From positions 558,001 to 622,000 of the forward strand of contig NZ_SOCP01000002.1 in NCBI RefSeq assembly GCF_004364325.1: 64,000 nucleotides of DNA. The letters run 5' to 3'. This stretch comes from Actinophytocola oryzae. Its GTDB lineage: Bacteria > Actinomycetota > Actinomycetes > Mycobacteriales > Pseudonocardiaceae. A model generated the notes under the pieces. It was not told the DNA's origin and made no database searches. It was given only the letters and a program-made list of their open reading frames with translations. The translations under genes and the position numbers were made by a program. Every line of letters starts with the position of its first letter. Positions within the stretch are counted from its first letter, which is position 1. This document shows positions 24,401-31,514 of the stretch, piece after piece.

Positions 24401-25399
24401 GATCTTCTCGAGCACGGGCGTGCTGCGGCTGTACGCGGCGAAGTAGAAGCCCTCCTCGTCACGCACGCTCGCGCCCTTCTCACGCAACACCTCGTCGTGC
24501 ACTGCGGCCGACTGTCCGAAGGGGAGCGAGAGCCGCAGCACCGGCGTGGTGTTGCCGAGGTCGTCCTGCACGCGTGACCGCTTGATGTGGCTGCGGTCCT
24601 CTCGCGACGGGATCAGGACGTCCTCGTCGGTGCGGCCGACCATGTCCTCGATGCCCTGTGCCGACAGGTCGAGCACCCGCGCCCAGTTGATGACGAAACG
24701 CTGGGCGAGCACGAAGGAAGCGCCGAGGTGGTCGGGGTCCTCGCCGCCGACGACCGCGCTTCGCCGCACGGTCACCGGGTCCGTGGGGTTGTTGAGGTTC
24801 TCGGAGAACCGGCAGCCGAGGACCTTGCCGCCGCGCTTGTCCGGCCGCTCGGACCTGGTCGCCGCCTCCTGCGCCGCGGTGCGTGCCGGGTCGACGCACT
24901 CACCCAGCAGTTCCGCCAGGTACTCGAACACCGCGCGACAGTGCGTCGGGCAGTCGGACTTGATGTGGAACCACAGGTCACCCGCCGAGTCGGCGAACGT
25001 GCCCGCCGACCGCTCGAACACGTTCGACACCACCGGGTCGTCCTGCGACGCAGGGAACGACACCCGCATCCCCATGGGCAACGGGCGGTCCTCCTCGGCG
25101 CACCACTGTGCCCAGCGCCGGAACCCCACGCCTGCCACCGCCGTCGTGTGGCTGCTGCCGAACTCGTCGTGGATGCGGTGGCGCACCTGCGCGGTGACCC
25201 GCCGCAGCACGTCGAGCGTCAGCGGCGAGCCCTCCGGCGCGGCCCAGAAGGTGGCGAACAGCGCGTACGGCGCCGGATAGACCAGACCGCGCTGGACGTG
25301 AGACCAGATGTCGTGGTTGCGCTCGTCAGCCGCCGCGACGGTCGATGGCCCGCCGGCCGGTCCGGATTCGAGACCCTGCCGTACAAGTGAGTCCGTCAT
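21488..25399 (-). CDS. DyP-type peroxidase / glycyl radical enzyme fusion protein, 1303 residues
   Basis: Two enzyme families in one uninterrupted frame. Residues about 80-370 resemble a dye-decolourising peroxidase: VGFRRWAQWC, a GCRFSENLNNPTDP version of the GxxDGxxNP motif, the likely haem ligand His271 in SHIKRS, the following RLSLPFGQS, and EGFYFAAYSRS. Residues about 460-1303 are a pyruvate-formate-lyase-like glycyl radical enzyme: DCFWIKLGEKVQPNR, GCYEP with Cys888 and Glu890 in the thiyl/acid positions, NVAGPCF, and a C-terminal glycyl loop LRVRMGGWAEFF (Gly1273/1274). The distal Asp of the DyP motif looks replaced. No radical-SAM activase gene is in the window. The ATG has GGAGG only one base upstream, so the start could be slightly different. 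The substrate is unknown. Confidence 0.85.
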   Translation of the reverse strand: MTDSLVRQGLESGPAGGPSTVAAADERNHDIWSHVQRGLVYPAPYALFATFWAAPEGSPLTLDVLRRVTAQVRHRIHDEFGSSHTTAVAGVGFRRWAQWCAEEDRPLPMGMRVSFPASQDDPVVSNVFERSAGTFADSAGDLWFHIKSDCPTHCRAVFEYLAELLGECVDPARTAAQEAATRSERPDKRGGKVLGCRFSENLNNPTDPVTVRRSAVVGGEDPDHLGASFVLAQRFVINWARVLDLSAQGIEDMVGRTDEDVLIPSREDRSHIKRSRVQDDLGNTTPVLRLSLPFGQSAAVHDEVLREKGASVRDEEGFYFAAYSRSTPVLEKIMDRQIGEQPGFIADRLLMNVHADVGGFFYIPSQDELGMDPLEIGALADTDWRRFPGVDWSRLDRHFDQRSANGYMYYNHRDYLYRMSTMTGEDREKYLPPSRRVLGLLATAFSRWEDNWYLDRTQQELHHLEYYLRDRFGETEAARIMALPVVERMGWAVRIGLGDVFAGHDYGFRGRRRDCAGNWVTGADTYRMAPLELIVGAMPNLSLGEGRYVIDYVRDDEQLPNFFSGLSSASGVGHVVPGFQRALEVGIGGLVANVRTKLDEHGDDEQKASFYRGVLLALDGVSAHCRSYAELARELLDGPDPAGRENLLAIADRMDRLATEPPATMLEAAQLLFTLHSCLHLVGEPTAVGRLDQMLYPFYRADVDAGRLDRDRAQEIIDCFWIKLGEKVQPNRMFLDDHQPWGNLAMGGIAGNYPQGGSNNQWVQQVTVGGTVADDRPGAGTPAYNEVTMLCLRAARRLPLNAPCLSLRTRQDMPAEFAEEAALALLSGGAHPILVNDEKIIPGLLASGDNVGAGTSPTASTPVADKAGAAWHSTVDLVAARDYACDGCYEPQFTGRNWFTLGMVITLQALEAALNRGKSWATAGPMYFRGQKVSFMSEAPREITSYERVEELFFQHFRWMFARQTDQMLGVFGQMSAVCPSPLLSCFVDDCVDKGLDFYAGGARYNVAGPCFTALANTINSLWAIRHMVFTRETAVTSLPELVEALICDWGESMSEPFAPTLAGPARTAARADRFRRLRKVAMDLPKYGRGHREIDEFGDALVARVARTAVEVYTEPAEPTARKMVALAERCGTAEHPFGLQIQPGVGTFENYLEFGAMCGASADGRLGGQPMASDLSPSPSCADQPVGNETTPFLATLDGFSGPGSAAMWNAAPTEYNVREDFPAPALVEVIRAFAAGRGSNILTITCADPDTFSGACEDPEKYDLLRVRMGGWAEFFVAMFPDHQQQHRRRPVSVPDAPTG

Positions 25400-25506
25400 A
25401 CCTCCATACGAACACCCGGGGCCGCGTGTTACGCCAAACACCACACCACCGGGCGACCCCCACCCGCCGAACGGGAACCGGGCCCGGAAGCGACTACCGC
25501 ACGCTT

Positions 25507-26967
25507 TCAGAACACCGCGCAGGAAAGGTCGTCCTCGGGCAGTTTCCCGTCCACCAGGAAGCTCGTCGTGGTGTTCAGTGCGCACGCGTTGTCGCCGACG
25601 ACGTAGACGCCGTGGCCGCTGCCGTCGACGCTCACCAGCCGCGACCTGTCGCCGAACTTCCCGTCGAGCAGTTCCCCGCCGAGGTGCGGGGTGACCGGGT
25701 CGTGCCGGTTCTGCACCACCAACACGTTCGCCGGGCCGTCGTCGTCGATCGCGACCGGCGGTTCCTCGGGCTCGTACGGCCAGTACGCGCACGGCAGGAC
25801 GTTCGCGCTCGCCGCACCGTAGAGCGGGTACCGCTCGCGGTCCTCGGCCACGGCACGCCGGTAGGTCCGCACGTCCGAAGGCCAGTCGACGTCGTTGCAC
25901 GTCACCGCGAGGAACACCGACCACGCGTTGTCCGTCGGCGCGGGTGTCGCCGCCGACAGCTCGGCCGTCGCCTCGCCGCCGTCGAGCAGCGACTGCCAAC
26001 CCTGCGCGGTCAGCCCGTACTTCGTCCTCCCGAACAGCCCCGCGAACGTGGCCAACCGGAACACGCGCCCGTCGACGCCGTTCACCGGGGTCTCGTCGAG
26101 CCGCTCCGCGAGCGTGAAGTACGTCTGCCGCACCTCTTCCGGCGTGCGGCCGAGCCCGTAGGTCTCGTACCGTGCCGCGGCCCACCGCGCGAAGTCGGGG
26201 AACGTCTCCTCGGCGCCCAGGGCGTACCGGCGGATCCCGTCCTGGTCGAGGTGGGTGTCACCGACGTTGCTGTCGAGCACGATCCGGTCGGACCGCTCGG
26301 GGAACATCGACGCGTACGCCGCCCCGAGCGCCGACCCGTACGAGTACCCGAGGAAGCTCGCCTTCTCCTCACCGAGCGCGGCCCGGATCCGGTCGAGGTC
26401 CCGGGCCATGTTCGCCGTCGACACGTGCCGCAGCCGGCCGTCGTCGTCGTTGGCGGCACACCGCTCGGCCACGGCTTTCGCGTTCCTCGCCTGCTCGGCG
26501 ACCGCCGCCTCGTCGACGGCGTAGGGCGGGATGTTGCCCAGGTAGCCATCGTCGGTGGTGAAGCCGCAGCTCACCGGTGCCGAATGCCCGATCCCACGGG
26601 TGTCCATGCCGATCACGTCGTAGCTGTCCAGGACACTCGCCGGAATGCCGAGCCACACCAGGTCGTCCGCGAACGACAGCCCGGAGCCACCCGGGCCGCC
26701 GGGGTTGAGCATCAGCACGCCCCGGCGCCGGTCCGGTTTCGTGCTGGCCAGCCGGGACACCATGATCCCGATCTGCTCGCCGTCGGGTTCGTCGTAGTCC
26801 AGCGGCACCGGCACCGTGGCACACTGCAGGACGGTCACCCTGGTCACCACGTCCTCGGGGCAGGCGCCCCACACCGGCCCGGCGGGGGGCACGTCGGCGG
26901 CCGCGACCGCCCCTCCCGCCAGACAGATCATCACCGCGAGAGCCGTTCCCCGGCCTGTGCGCCTCAT
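25507..26967 (-). CDS. Secreted alpha/beta-hydrolase (TAP-like), second paralogue
   Basis: 486 residues with a Sec signal peptide (MRRTGRGTALAVMICLAGGAVAAA) but no lipobox Cys. Motifs: VLMLNPGGPGGSGLSF, GMDTRGIGHSAPVSC, the nucleophile elbow GYSYGSALG, and the C-terminal TAP-like domain with VVQNRHDPVTP and SGHGVYV carrying the catalytic Asp and His. Likely an extracellular aminopeptidase or esterase. GGGGAG lies three bases before the ATG. It is divergent from the second MerR gene with only 35 bp between, so one operator could control both. Confidence 0.88.
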   Translation of the reverse strand: MRRTGRGTALAVMICLAGGAVAAADVPPAGPVWGACPEDVVTRVTVLQCATVPVPLDYDEPDGEQIGIMVSRLASTKPDRRRGVLMLNPGGPGGSGLSFADDLVWLGIPASVLDSYDVIGMDTRGIGHSAPVSCGFTTDDGYLGNIPPYAVDEAAVAEQARNAKAVAERCAANDDDGRLRHVSTANMARDLDRIRAALGEEKASFLGYSYGSALGAAYASMFPERSDRIVLDSNVGDTHLDQDGIRRYALGAEETFPDFARWAAARYETYGLGRTPEEVRQTYFTLAERLDETPVNGVDGRVFRLATFAGLFGRTKYGLTAQGWQSLLDGGEATAELSAATPAPTDNAWSVFLAVTCNDVDWPSDVRTYRRAVAEDRERYPLYGAASANVLPCAYWPYEPEEPPVAIDDDGPANVLVVQNRHDPVTPHLGGELLDGKFGDRSRLVSVDGSGHGVYVVGDNACALNTTTSFLVDGKLPEDDLSCAVF

Positions 26968-27002
26968 CTTCTCCCCGATCTCCGACCGTCCACTGGCGTC
27001 AT

Positions 27003-27716
27003 ATGGCTTGGAGCACACGTGAACTGGCGGAGCTGGCAGGCACGACGCTGAAGACCGTCCGTCACTACCACCGGATCGGACTGCTCGACGTCCCCGAACG
27101 TGCCGCCAACGGGTACAAGCGGTACGGCGTCGGGCACCTGGTGCGGTTGCTGCGCATCCGCAGGCTCGTCGACCTGGGGGTGCCGCTGTCCGACATCCCG
27201 GCCATGGAGGGGTCGGACGAGAACGCGGAGCGGACGCTGCGTGCGCTGGACGCCGAACTGAAGGCGAGCATCGAACGGCAGCAGCGGATGCGGGAGGAGC
27301 TGGCGTCGATCCTTCGGCGCCGCAGCCTCGTCGACCTGCCCCCGGGCTTCGACGGGAACGCGACCGAACTGTCCGATGTGGAGCGTTCACTGCTGCTGAT
27401 CTACTCGACCGTCCTGGACCCGGCGGCGATGACGACGCTGCTGGAGCTGCACTCGACGGACCCGCCCCCGGCGCGAGCGGAGTTCGACACACTGCCGCCG
27501 GACGCCGACGAGGTCACGAGACAGCGACTGGCAGAGCACTACGCACCTCTGGTGCGTCACCAGTACGAGCAACACCCGTCCCTGAAGGACATGGCGACGG
27601 GTGAGGCCCTCACGCGGCCCGTCGTCGCCGAGGGTCTGGCGGCGCTCTACAACCCGGCGCAACTGGACGTCCTGCGGCGCCTGAACATCCTCCTCGGGGA
27701 GGAGGAACCACGGTGA
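27003..27716 (+). CDS. MerR-family transcriptional regulator, second paralogue
   Basis: 237 residues. The N-terminal HTH TRELAELAGTTLKTVRHYHRIGLLDVP and the GYKRYG wing are nearly identical in pattern to the regulator at 20740-21480, and the C-terminal domains also correspond (LYNPAQxDVL near both ends). No metal-ligand cysteines. Its 35-bp divergent gap with the secreted hydrolase suggests direct control of that gene and of itself. Confidence 0.9.
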   Translation: MAWSTRELAELAGTTLKTVRHYHRIGLLDVPERAANGYKRYGVGHLVRLLRIRRLVDLGVPLSDIPAMEGSDENAERTLRALDAELKASIERQQRMREELASILRRRSLVDLPPGFDGNATELSDVERSLLLIYSTVLDPAAMTTLLELHSTDPPPARAEFDTLPPDADEVTRQRLAEHYAPLVRHQYEQHPSLKDMATGEALTRPVVAEGLAALYNPAQLDVLRRLNILLGEEEPR

Positions 27717-27803
27717 CACCCGGCTGACGGGGACGCCCGTGTATCGCGAGCGTATGGAGAACCGCATACGCCGCCGCGACGGCTCGTCGTGTTCGATGGG
27801 CGG

Positions 27804-28490
27804 ATGACCCAGAGTGCGTCCCTGTCCGCACCGCCTCGCCGTGTGCGCAGGGCGGTGCTCGTCACCCTGGCTGTCCTGGGGCTCGCGACCGTGGCGTACC
27901 TCGTGCGGCGGCCGCTCATGATGTCGGCTCCGGCCTGTGTGGCCGGGCGGTGGCGCTTCTGCCTCGGCACGGCGAACGGTGTGCTGTTCATGATGCTCGT
28001 CGGGCTGCCGCCTGCCGGGCTGGTGGTGTGGGCGTTGGCGCACCTCCGACGACGTGCCACGGACACCGCGTCGGCGTGGCGGCTGTCGTCGGCCGAGGTG
28101 GGCATGGTCTACGGGACGGTGCCGATCCTGTGGATGACCCTCATGCCGGGCTCGGGAGCAGGCGTCGTGCCCGGTCGGGTGAGCCTGGTCCCGCTGCGCG
28201 ACCTGGTCACGATGGGCGCCCTGGGGATCGTCGCCAACCTGCTGGTCTTCGCGGCGCTCGGGTTCTTCGCCCCGATGCGGTTCGCGGCCCTGGCGTCCCT
28301 GCCGCGCGTCCTCGCGCTCGGGGCCGCCTGCTCGGTCCTGGTCGAGACGGCACAGTACGTCTTCCAGCTGGACCGGGTGTCCTCCGTGGACGACGTGCTG
28401 GTCAACGCCGTCGGTGCCATGCTCGCCGCCCTCGCGTCGCGCCGCTGGTGGCGCACCACGCGCGGTCGTGCGGGGCTCGTGCGGCAGTGA
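27804..28490 (+). CDS. VanZ-like membrane protein
   Basis: 228 residues with about five hydrophobic helices. The diagnostic end of the VanZ domain is present: VETAQYVFQLDRVSSVDDVLVN then AVGAMLAAL (about residues 183-215), with SLVPLRDL upstream. VanZ-like proteins give low-level glycopeptide resistance in some bacteria, but most genomic copies have no known role. I chose the ATG at 27804; the frame is open from a GTG at 27789. Confidence 0.85.
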   Translation: MTQSASLSAPPRRVRRAVLVTLAVLGLATVAYLVRRPLMMSAPACVAGRWRFCLGTANGVLFMMLVGLPPAGLVVWALAHLRRRATDTASAWRLSSAEVGMVYGTVPILWMTLMPGSGAGVVPGRVSLVPLRDLVTMGALGIVANLLVFAALGFFAPMRFAALASLPRVLALGAACSVLVETAQYVFQLDRVSSVDDVLVNAVGAMLAALASRRWWRTTRGRAGLVRQ

Positions 28491-28517
28491 GGACCCCGGA
28501 TCGGGGAGGATGAGGCC

Positions 28518-28745
28518 GTGCCACGATCACCGATCCAGGACGTTCCCGTCGCCGAGCTGCCGATCCGGCTGGGTCAGTTCCTCAAGCTGGCCGATCTCGC
28601 CGAACACGGGGCGCACGCACGCGAGCTGGTCGAGACCGAGCAGGTGGAGGTGAACGGCCGGGTCGAGGTGCGCAGGGGAGCGCAGCTGCGTCCCGGGGAC
28701 GTGGTCACGGTCGCGGGTCGGCGGGCCCGCCCGGTGGAGCGGTAG
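28518..28745 (+). CDS. S4-domain RNA-binding protein
   Basis: 75 residues that are almost entirely an S4 domain: IRLGQFLKLADLAEHGAHARELVETEQVEVNGRVEVRRGAQLRPGDVVTV, split by the usual G-rich turn. Small free-standing S4 proteins (YaaA/RlbA or RqcP-like) bind rRNA or stalled ribosome complexes. GTG start. Its last 41 bp overlap the convergent methyltransferase gene. Confidence 0.85.
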   Translation: MPRSPIQDVPVAELPIRLGQFLKLADLAEHGAHARELVETEQVEVNGRVEVRRGAQLRPGDVVTVAGRRARPVER

Positions 28746-29478
28746 CCCGGACGGCCAACGCGCGGGCGGTGAGCCGCAGGTCGCGGGCGGGTAGCCGCGC
28801 ACTCAGCCGCACCCGCAACTCCTCCCGCTCCTCGGGCGGGCGGGACAGCAGGTACGCGGGTGCCGCGCCCTGACCGCCGAGGAACGGGCGCCAGTAGGCG
28901 TCGAAGTCCGCGAAGACGGTCGGGATCTCGATGCCCGTGACCTCGACGTCGGTCATGCCGGTGGCACGCCACAGCTCCGCGAGCGCCTCGGGGTGGCACA
29001 GCGGGAACCGCTCGCCCTCGTCCGGGGCCTCGGGGTTCACCTCGCGCGCCGCCTGCCAGAAGTGCCGCATCATCGCCATGCCGTCGGCGTAGTCCCAGAC
29101 GTAGGCGGCGACCGTGCCCCCGGGCGTGACCACGCGCGCCATCTCGGCCAGCGCCCGGTCCGGTGCCGGCACGAAGTTCAGCGCCAGGCCGCTCACCACG
29201 ATGTCGAACCGCCCCGCCGCGAAGGGGAGCGCCCGGGCGTCCCCGACGACCACGTCGGGCAGCCCCGCCACGAACCCGCGTGAGGGGTCCAGGCCGACCA
29301 CCGCTCCTCCCGCGGCCCGCACGGCCGAGGTCAGCGCGCCGGTCCCGCAGCCGACGTCCAGCCAGCGCCGACCCGCCCGCACCCCCAGCCACGGCACGAA
29401 CCGCGCCGCGACCTGCCTGCTCCACCGTCCCACGTACGCCTCGTACGCGTCGCCCGCCTGCCAGACCTCCTGAGCCAC
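28705..29478 (-). CDS. Class I SAM-dependent methyltransferase
   Basis: 257 residues. Motif I is WLDVGCGTGALT (about residues 39-50), then VVGLDPSRGFV, VGDARALPFA and FDIVVSGLALNFV. This resembles the UbiE/COQ5-like Methyltransf_11/25 group acting on small molecules. The acceptor cannot be inferred. The gene converges on, and overlaps, the S4-domain gene. Confidence 0.88.
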   Translation of the reverse strand: MAQEVWQAGDAYEAYVGRWSRQVAARFVPWLGVRAGRRWLDVGCGTGALTSAVRAAGGAVVGLDPSRGFVAGLPDVVVGDARALPFAAGRFDIVVSGLALNFVPAPDRALAEMARVVTPGGTVAAYVWDYADGMAMMRHFWQAAREVNPEAPDEGERFPLCHPEALAELWRATGMTDVEVTGIEIPTVFADFDAYWRPFLGGQGAAPAYLLSRPPEEREELRVRLSARLPARDLRLTARALAVRATAPPGGPADPRP

Positions 29479-29503
29479 GCGACCACGGTAGCCGGGCCTC
29501 CCG

Positions 29504-30613
29504 CTACTCGGCTCCGCTCAGCATCGTGACCATGCTGTGGGGTGCCTCGTCGCCGAACATGATCGTGTAGATGTCGTCGTCCGCCTCGGCGGCCGCGCGG
29601 GTGAACATGGCCTGTTCGTACTCGGCGAGCGCGGCGTCGGGGTCCCCGGGGTGCGCGGCGATGGCCTGACCCAGCTCGGCGCCGTCCAGCATGGCCAGGT
29701 TCGCGCCCTCACCGTTCGGCGGCATGAGGTGGGCGGCGTCGCCGAGCAGCGTCACGCCCGCGACGCGGTCCCAGTGGTGTCCAGGCGGCAGCGTGAAGAG
29801 GCGGCGCAGGACCGGCGGGGTGTCGCTGTCGGTGATCAGGGCGGTCAACTCCGGGGCCCAGCCGTCGAACTCCTCGACCACCCGCGCGGTCATGGTCGCG
29901 GCGTCGGTGTCGGCGAGCCAGCTCCTCGGCTTCACCAGCTGCGCGTAGGTGTGCAGGGTGCCGCCGCTCTCGCGGTGGGCCAGAATGCCCTTGCCCGGCG
30001 CGAGTGCGAAGAGCGATCCGCCGCCGACGGCCTCCGTGGCGGCCGGGTGGCGGGTGTCGCCGTCGAACAGGAACGTCTCGACGACCGCGACGCCGACGTA
30101 CTCGGGGATGGCGTCGGACAGCAGCGGGCGGACCCGCGACCAGGCGCCGTCCGCGCCGACCAGCAGGCTCGTGCCGACGGTGGTGCCGTCGGCGAAGCCC
30201 ACCTCGTGGCGGCCCTCCCCGAGCGCCCGCACACCGGTGACCTTGTGCCCCCACTGGACGGTGCCGGCCGGGAGCGCGTCGAGCAGCAGCGCCCGCAGCT
30301 CGCCGCGCTGCACCTCGGGACGATCGCCCGTGCCGTCGTCGGGCCGGTCGAGCAGGACGGTCCCCGTCCGGTCGAGGACCCGGTAGGACTCGCGGCCCCG
30401 CAGGACCAGCCCGAGGAAGCCCTCGGTCAGGCCGGCCACCTCCAGCGCGAGCTGACCGTTCCACGGGTGGATGTCGAGCATCCCGCCCTGGTGGCGCGCG
30501 GCGGGGGAGGGCTCCGCCTCGTACACCGTGGCCGCGACGCCGTGTACGTGCAGGACGCGGGCCAGTACGAGACCGCCGAGGCCCGCTCCGATGATCGTGA
30601 CCGGTGTCGTCAT
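29504..30613 (-). CDS. FAD-dependent monooxygenase, TetX-like
   Basis: 369 residues with GGGAGGAG before the ATG. FAD-binding motif GAGLGG at residues 8-13, the second-domain motif LLVGADGAWSRVRPLLSD (about 151-168), and the FAD-ribityl motif GDAAHLMPPNGEGANLAM (about 292-309). The pattern is closest to the TetX/MhqA-like group, which hydroxylates and inactivates aromatic drugs. It is divergent from a TetR gene with two strong operators in between, the usual layout for an inducible resistance or degradation gene. Tetracycline as substrate is possible but unproven. Confidence 0.87.
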   Translation of the reverse strand: MTTPVTIIGAGLGGLVLARVLHVHGVAATVYEAEPSPAARHQGGMLDIHPWNGQLALEVAGLTEGFLGLVLRGRESYRVLDRTGTVLLDRPDDGTGDRPEVQRGELRALLLDALPAGTVQWGHKVTGVRALGEGRHEVGFADGTTVGTSLLVGADGAWSRVRPLLSDAIPEYVGVAVVETFLFDGDTRHPAATEAVGGGSLFALAPGKGILAHRESGGTLHTYAQLVKPRSWLADTDAATMTARVVEEFDGWAPELTALITDSDTPPVLRRLFTLPPGHHWDRVAGVTLLGDAAHLMPPNGEGANLAMLDGAELGQAIAAHPGDPDAALAEYEQAMFTRAAAEADDDIYTIMFGDEAPHSMVTMLSGAE

Positions 30614-30634
30614 GGTGCTCCTCCCGGAGACTTG

Positions 30635-30685
30635 TTGGATCGCCGCTCCAAACAAGCTAGCACGACTTTGGATCGGCGATCCAAA
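30635..30685. promoter_or_regulatory. Two palindromic TetR operators
   Basis: TTGGATCGCCGCTCCAAA (30635-30652) and TTTGGATCGGCGATCCAAA (30667-30685) are 32-bp-spaced copies of one palindrome, the second with perfect 9-bp arms (TTTGGATCG/CGATCCAAA). They fill the divergent promoter between the FAD monooxygenase and the TetR gene. Confidence 0.85.
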
Positions 30686-30694
30686 CGTGACACA

Positions 30695-31369
30695 ATGGCG
30701 CCTGTGACGAAGAGGACCCAGCGGCGTACGGACGGGCTGTCCAAGGAGCTGATCGTCAGGGCCGCCGCCGACCTCCTCGACGCGGGTGGTGAGTCCGCGC
30801 TGACGCTCCGTGCTCTCGTCACCCGGCTGAGCACCGGCTACGGGGCGATCTACCACCATGTGGCGAACAAGGACGACCTGCTCGCGGCGGCCACCGACGA
30901 CATCGTCGCCGGCGTGATGACCGGGGTGGTCGTCGAGGGGGACCCGGCGGAGGGTCTGCGTGCCGTCGCGCTGGGGCTGTTCGACGCGATCGACGCACAC
31001 CCCTGGGTCGGCGCCCAGCTCTCCCGGGAGCCGTGGCGACCCGCGCTGCTCGACGTCTACGAGAGCGTCGGCAGCCTCCTCGACGCGCTCGGCGTGCCAG
31101 AGGGGGCGCTCTTCGACGCGGCGGGCGCGCTGGTGAACTACATCCTCGGCGTCGCGGGGCAGAACACGGCGAACACCCGCCACCTCGCCGAGGGCGACGC
31201 CGACCGCTCGGCCTTCCTCGGCGCCGTCGCGGCACGGTGGTCGCGACTGGACCCCGCCAGGTACCCGTTCGTGCACAGAGCGGCGACGCACCTGCGCGAG
31301 CACGACGACCGCGAGCAGTTCCTGTCCGGCATCGACATCTTCCTGGCCGGTATCGCCACGCTGCGGTAG
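30695..31369 (+). CDS. TetR-family transcriptional regulator
   Basis: 224 residues from the ATG at 30695 (a GTG at 30704 is also possible). The HTH comprises SKELIVRAAADLLDAGGESALTLRALVTRL and YGAIYHHVANKDDLLAAA (about residues 16-64). The C-terminal domain is all-helical and ligand-binding. It almost certainly represses the divergent TetX-like gene and itself through the two palindromes immediately upstream; the second ends ten bases before the start codon. Confidence 0.92.
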   Translation: MAPVTKRTQRRTDGLSKELIVRAAADLLDAGGESALTLRALVTRLSTGYGAIYHHVANKDDLLAAATDDIVAGVMTGVVVEGDPAEGLRAVALGLFDAIDAHPWVGAQLSREPWRPALLDVYESVGSLLDALGVPEGALFDAAGALVNYILGVAGQNTANTRHLAEGDADRSAFLGAVAARWSRLDPARYPFVHRAATHLREHDDREQFLSGIDIFLAGIATLR

Positions 31370-31483
31370 CCGTCGCCGGGGCCCCCGTGCCCGCAGCAGC
31401 CTCGTATATGCGTGTATCGAGCACATGATTCAGTAGAGTTGTCGGCATGTTCGCTGTTGACAGCGGCAAAAACGCGGCCTTAA

Positions 31484-31502
31484 TGTGTGCAATATGCACA
31501 CA
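31484..31502 (+). promoter_or_regulatory. 19-bp palindromic operator before the hydroxylase gene
   Basis: TGTGTGC and GCACACA arms (7 bp each) around AATAT form a perfect palindrome ending 12 bases before the ATG at 31515, overlapping the leader. A repressor bound there would block transcription or initiation. The cognate regulator is not obvious; the adjacent TetR uses a different sequence. Confidence 0.6.
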
Positions 31503-31514
31503 ACTGGAGGGGCA

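Noticed and set aside
21419..24577. 1052-residue plus-strand open frame
   Set aside because: It is antisense to the DyP-GRE gene, rich in Arg/Gly/His/Val and without any domain; a high-GC shadow.
21488..25399. DyP part as encapsulin cargo
   Set aside because: No encapsulin shell gene in the window and the C-terminus is the glycyl radical loop rather than a cargo-loading tail.
29537..30694. Long plus-strand frame reading into the TetR gene
   Set aside because: Antisense shadow of the FAD monooxygenase; the real TetR start is the ATG at 30695 after the operators.
31484..31502. Palindrome as a second site of the adjacent TetR
   Set aside because: Its sequence shares nothing with the TTTGGATCG operator pair.
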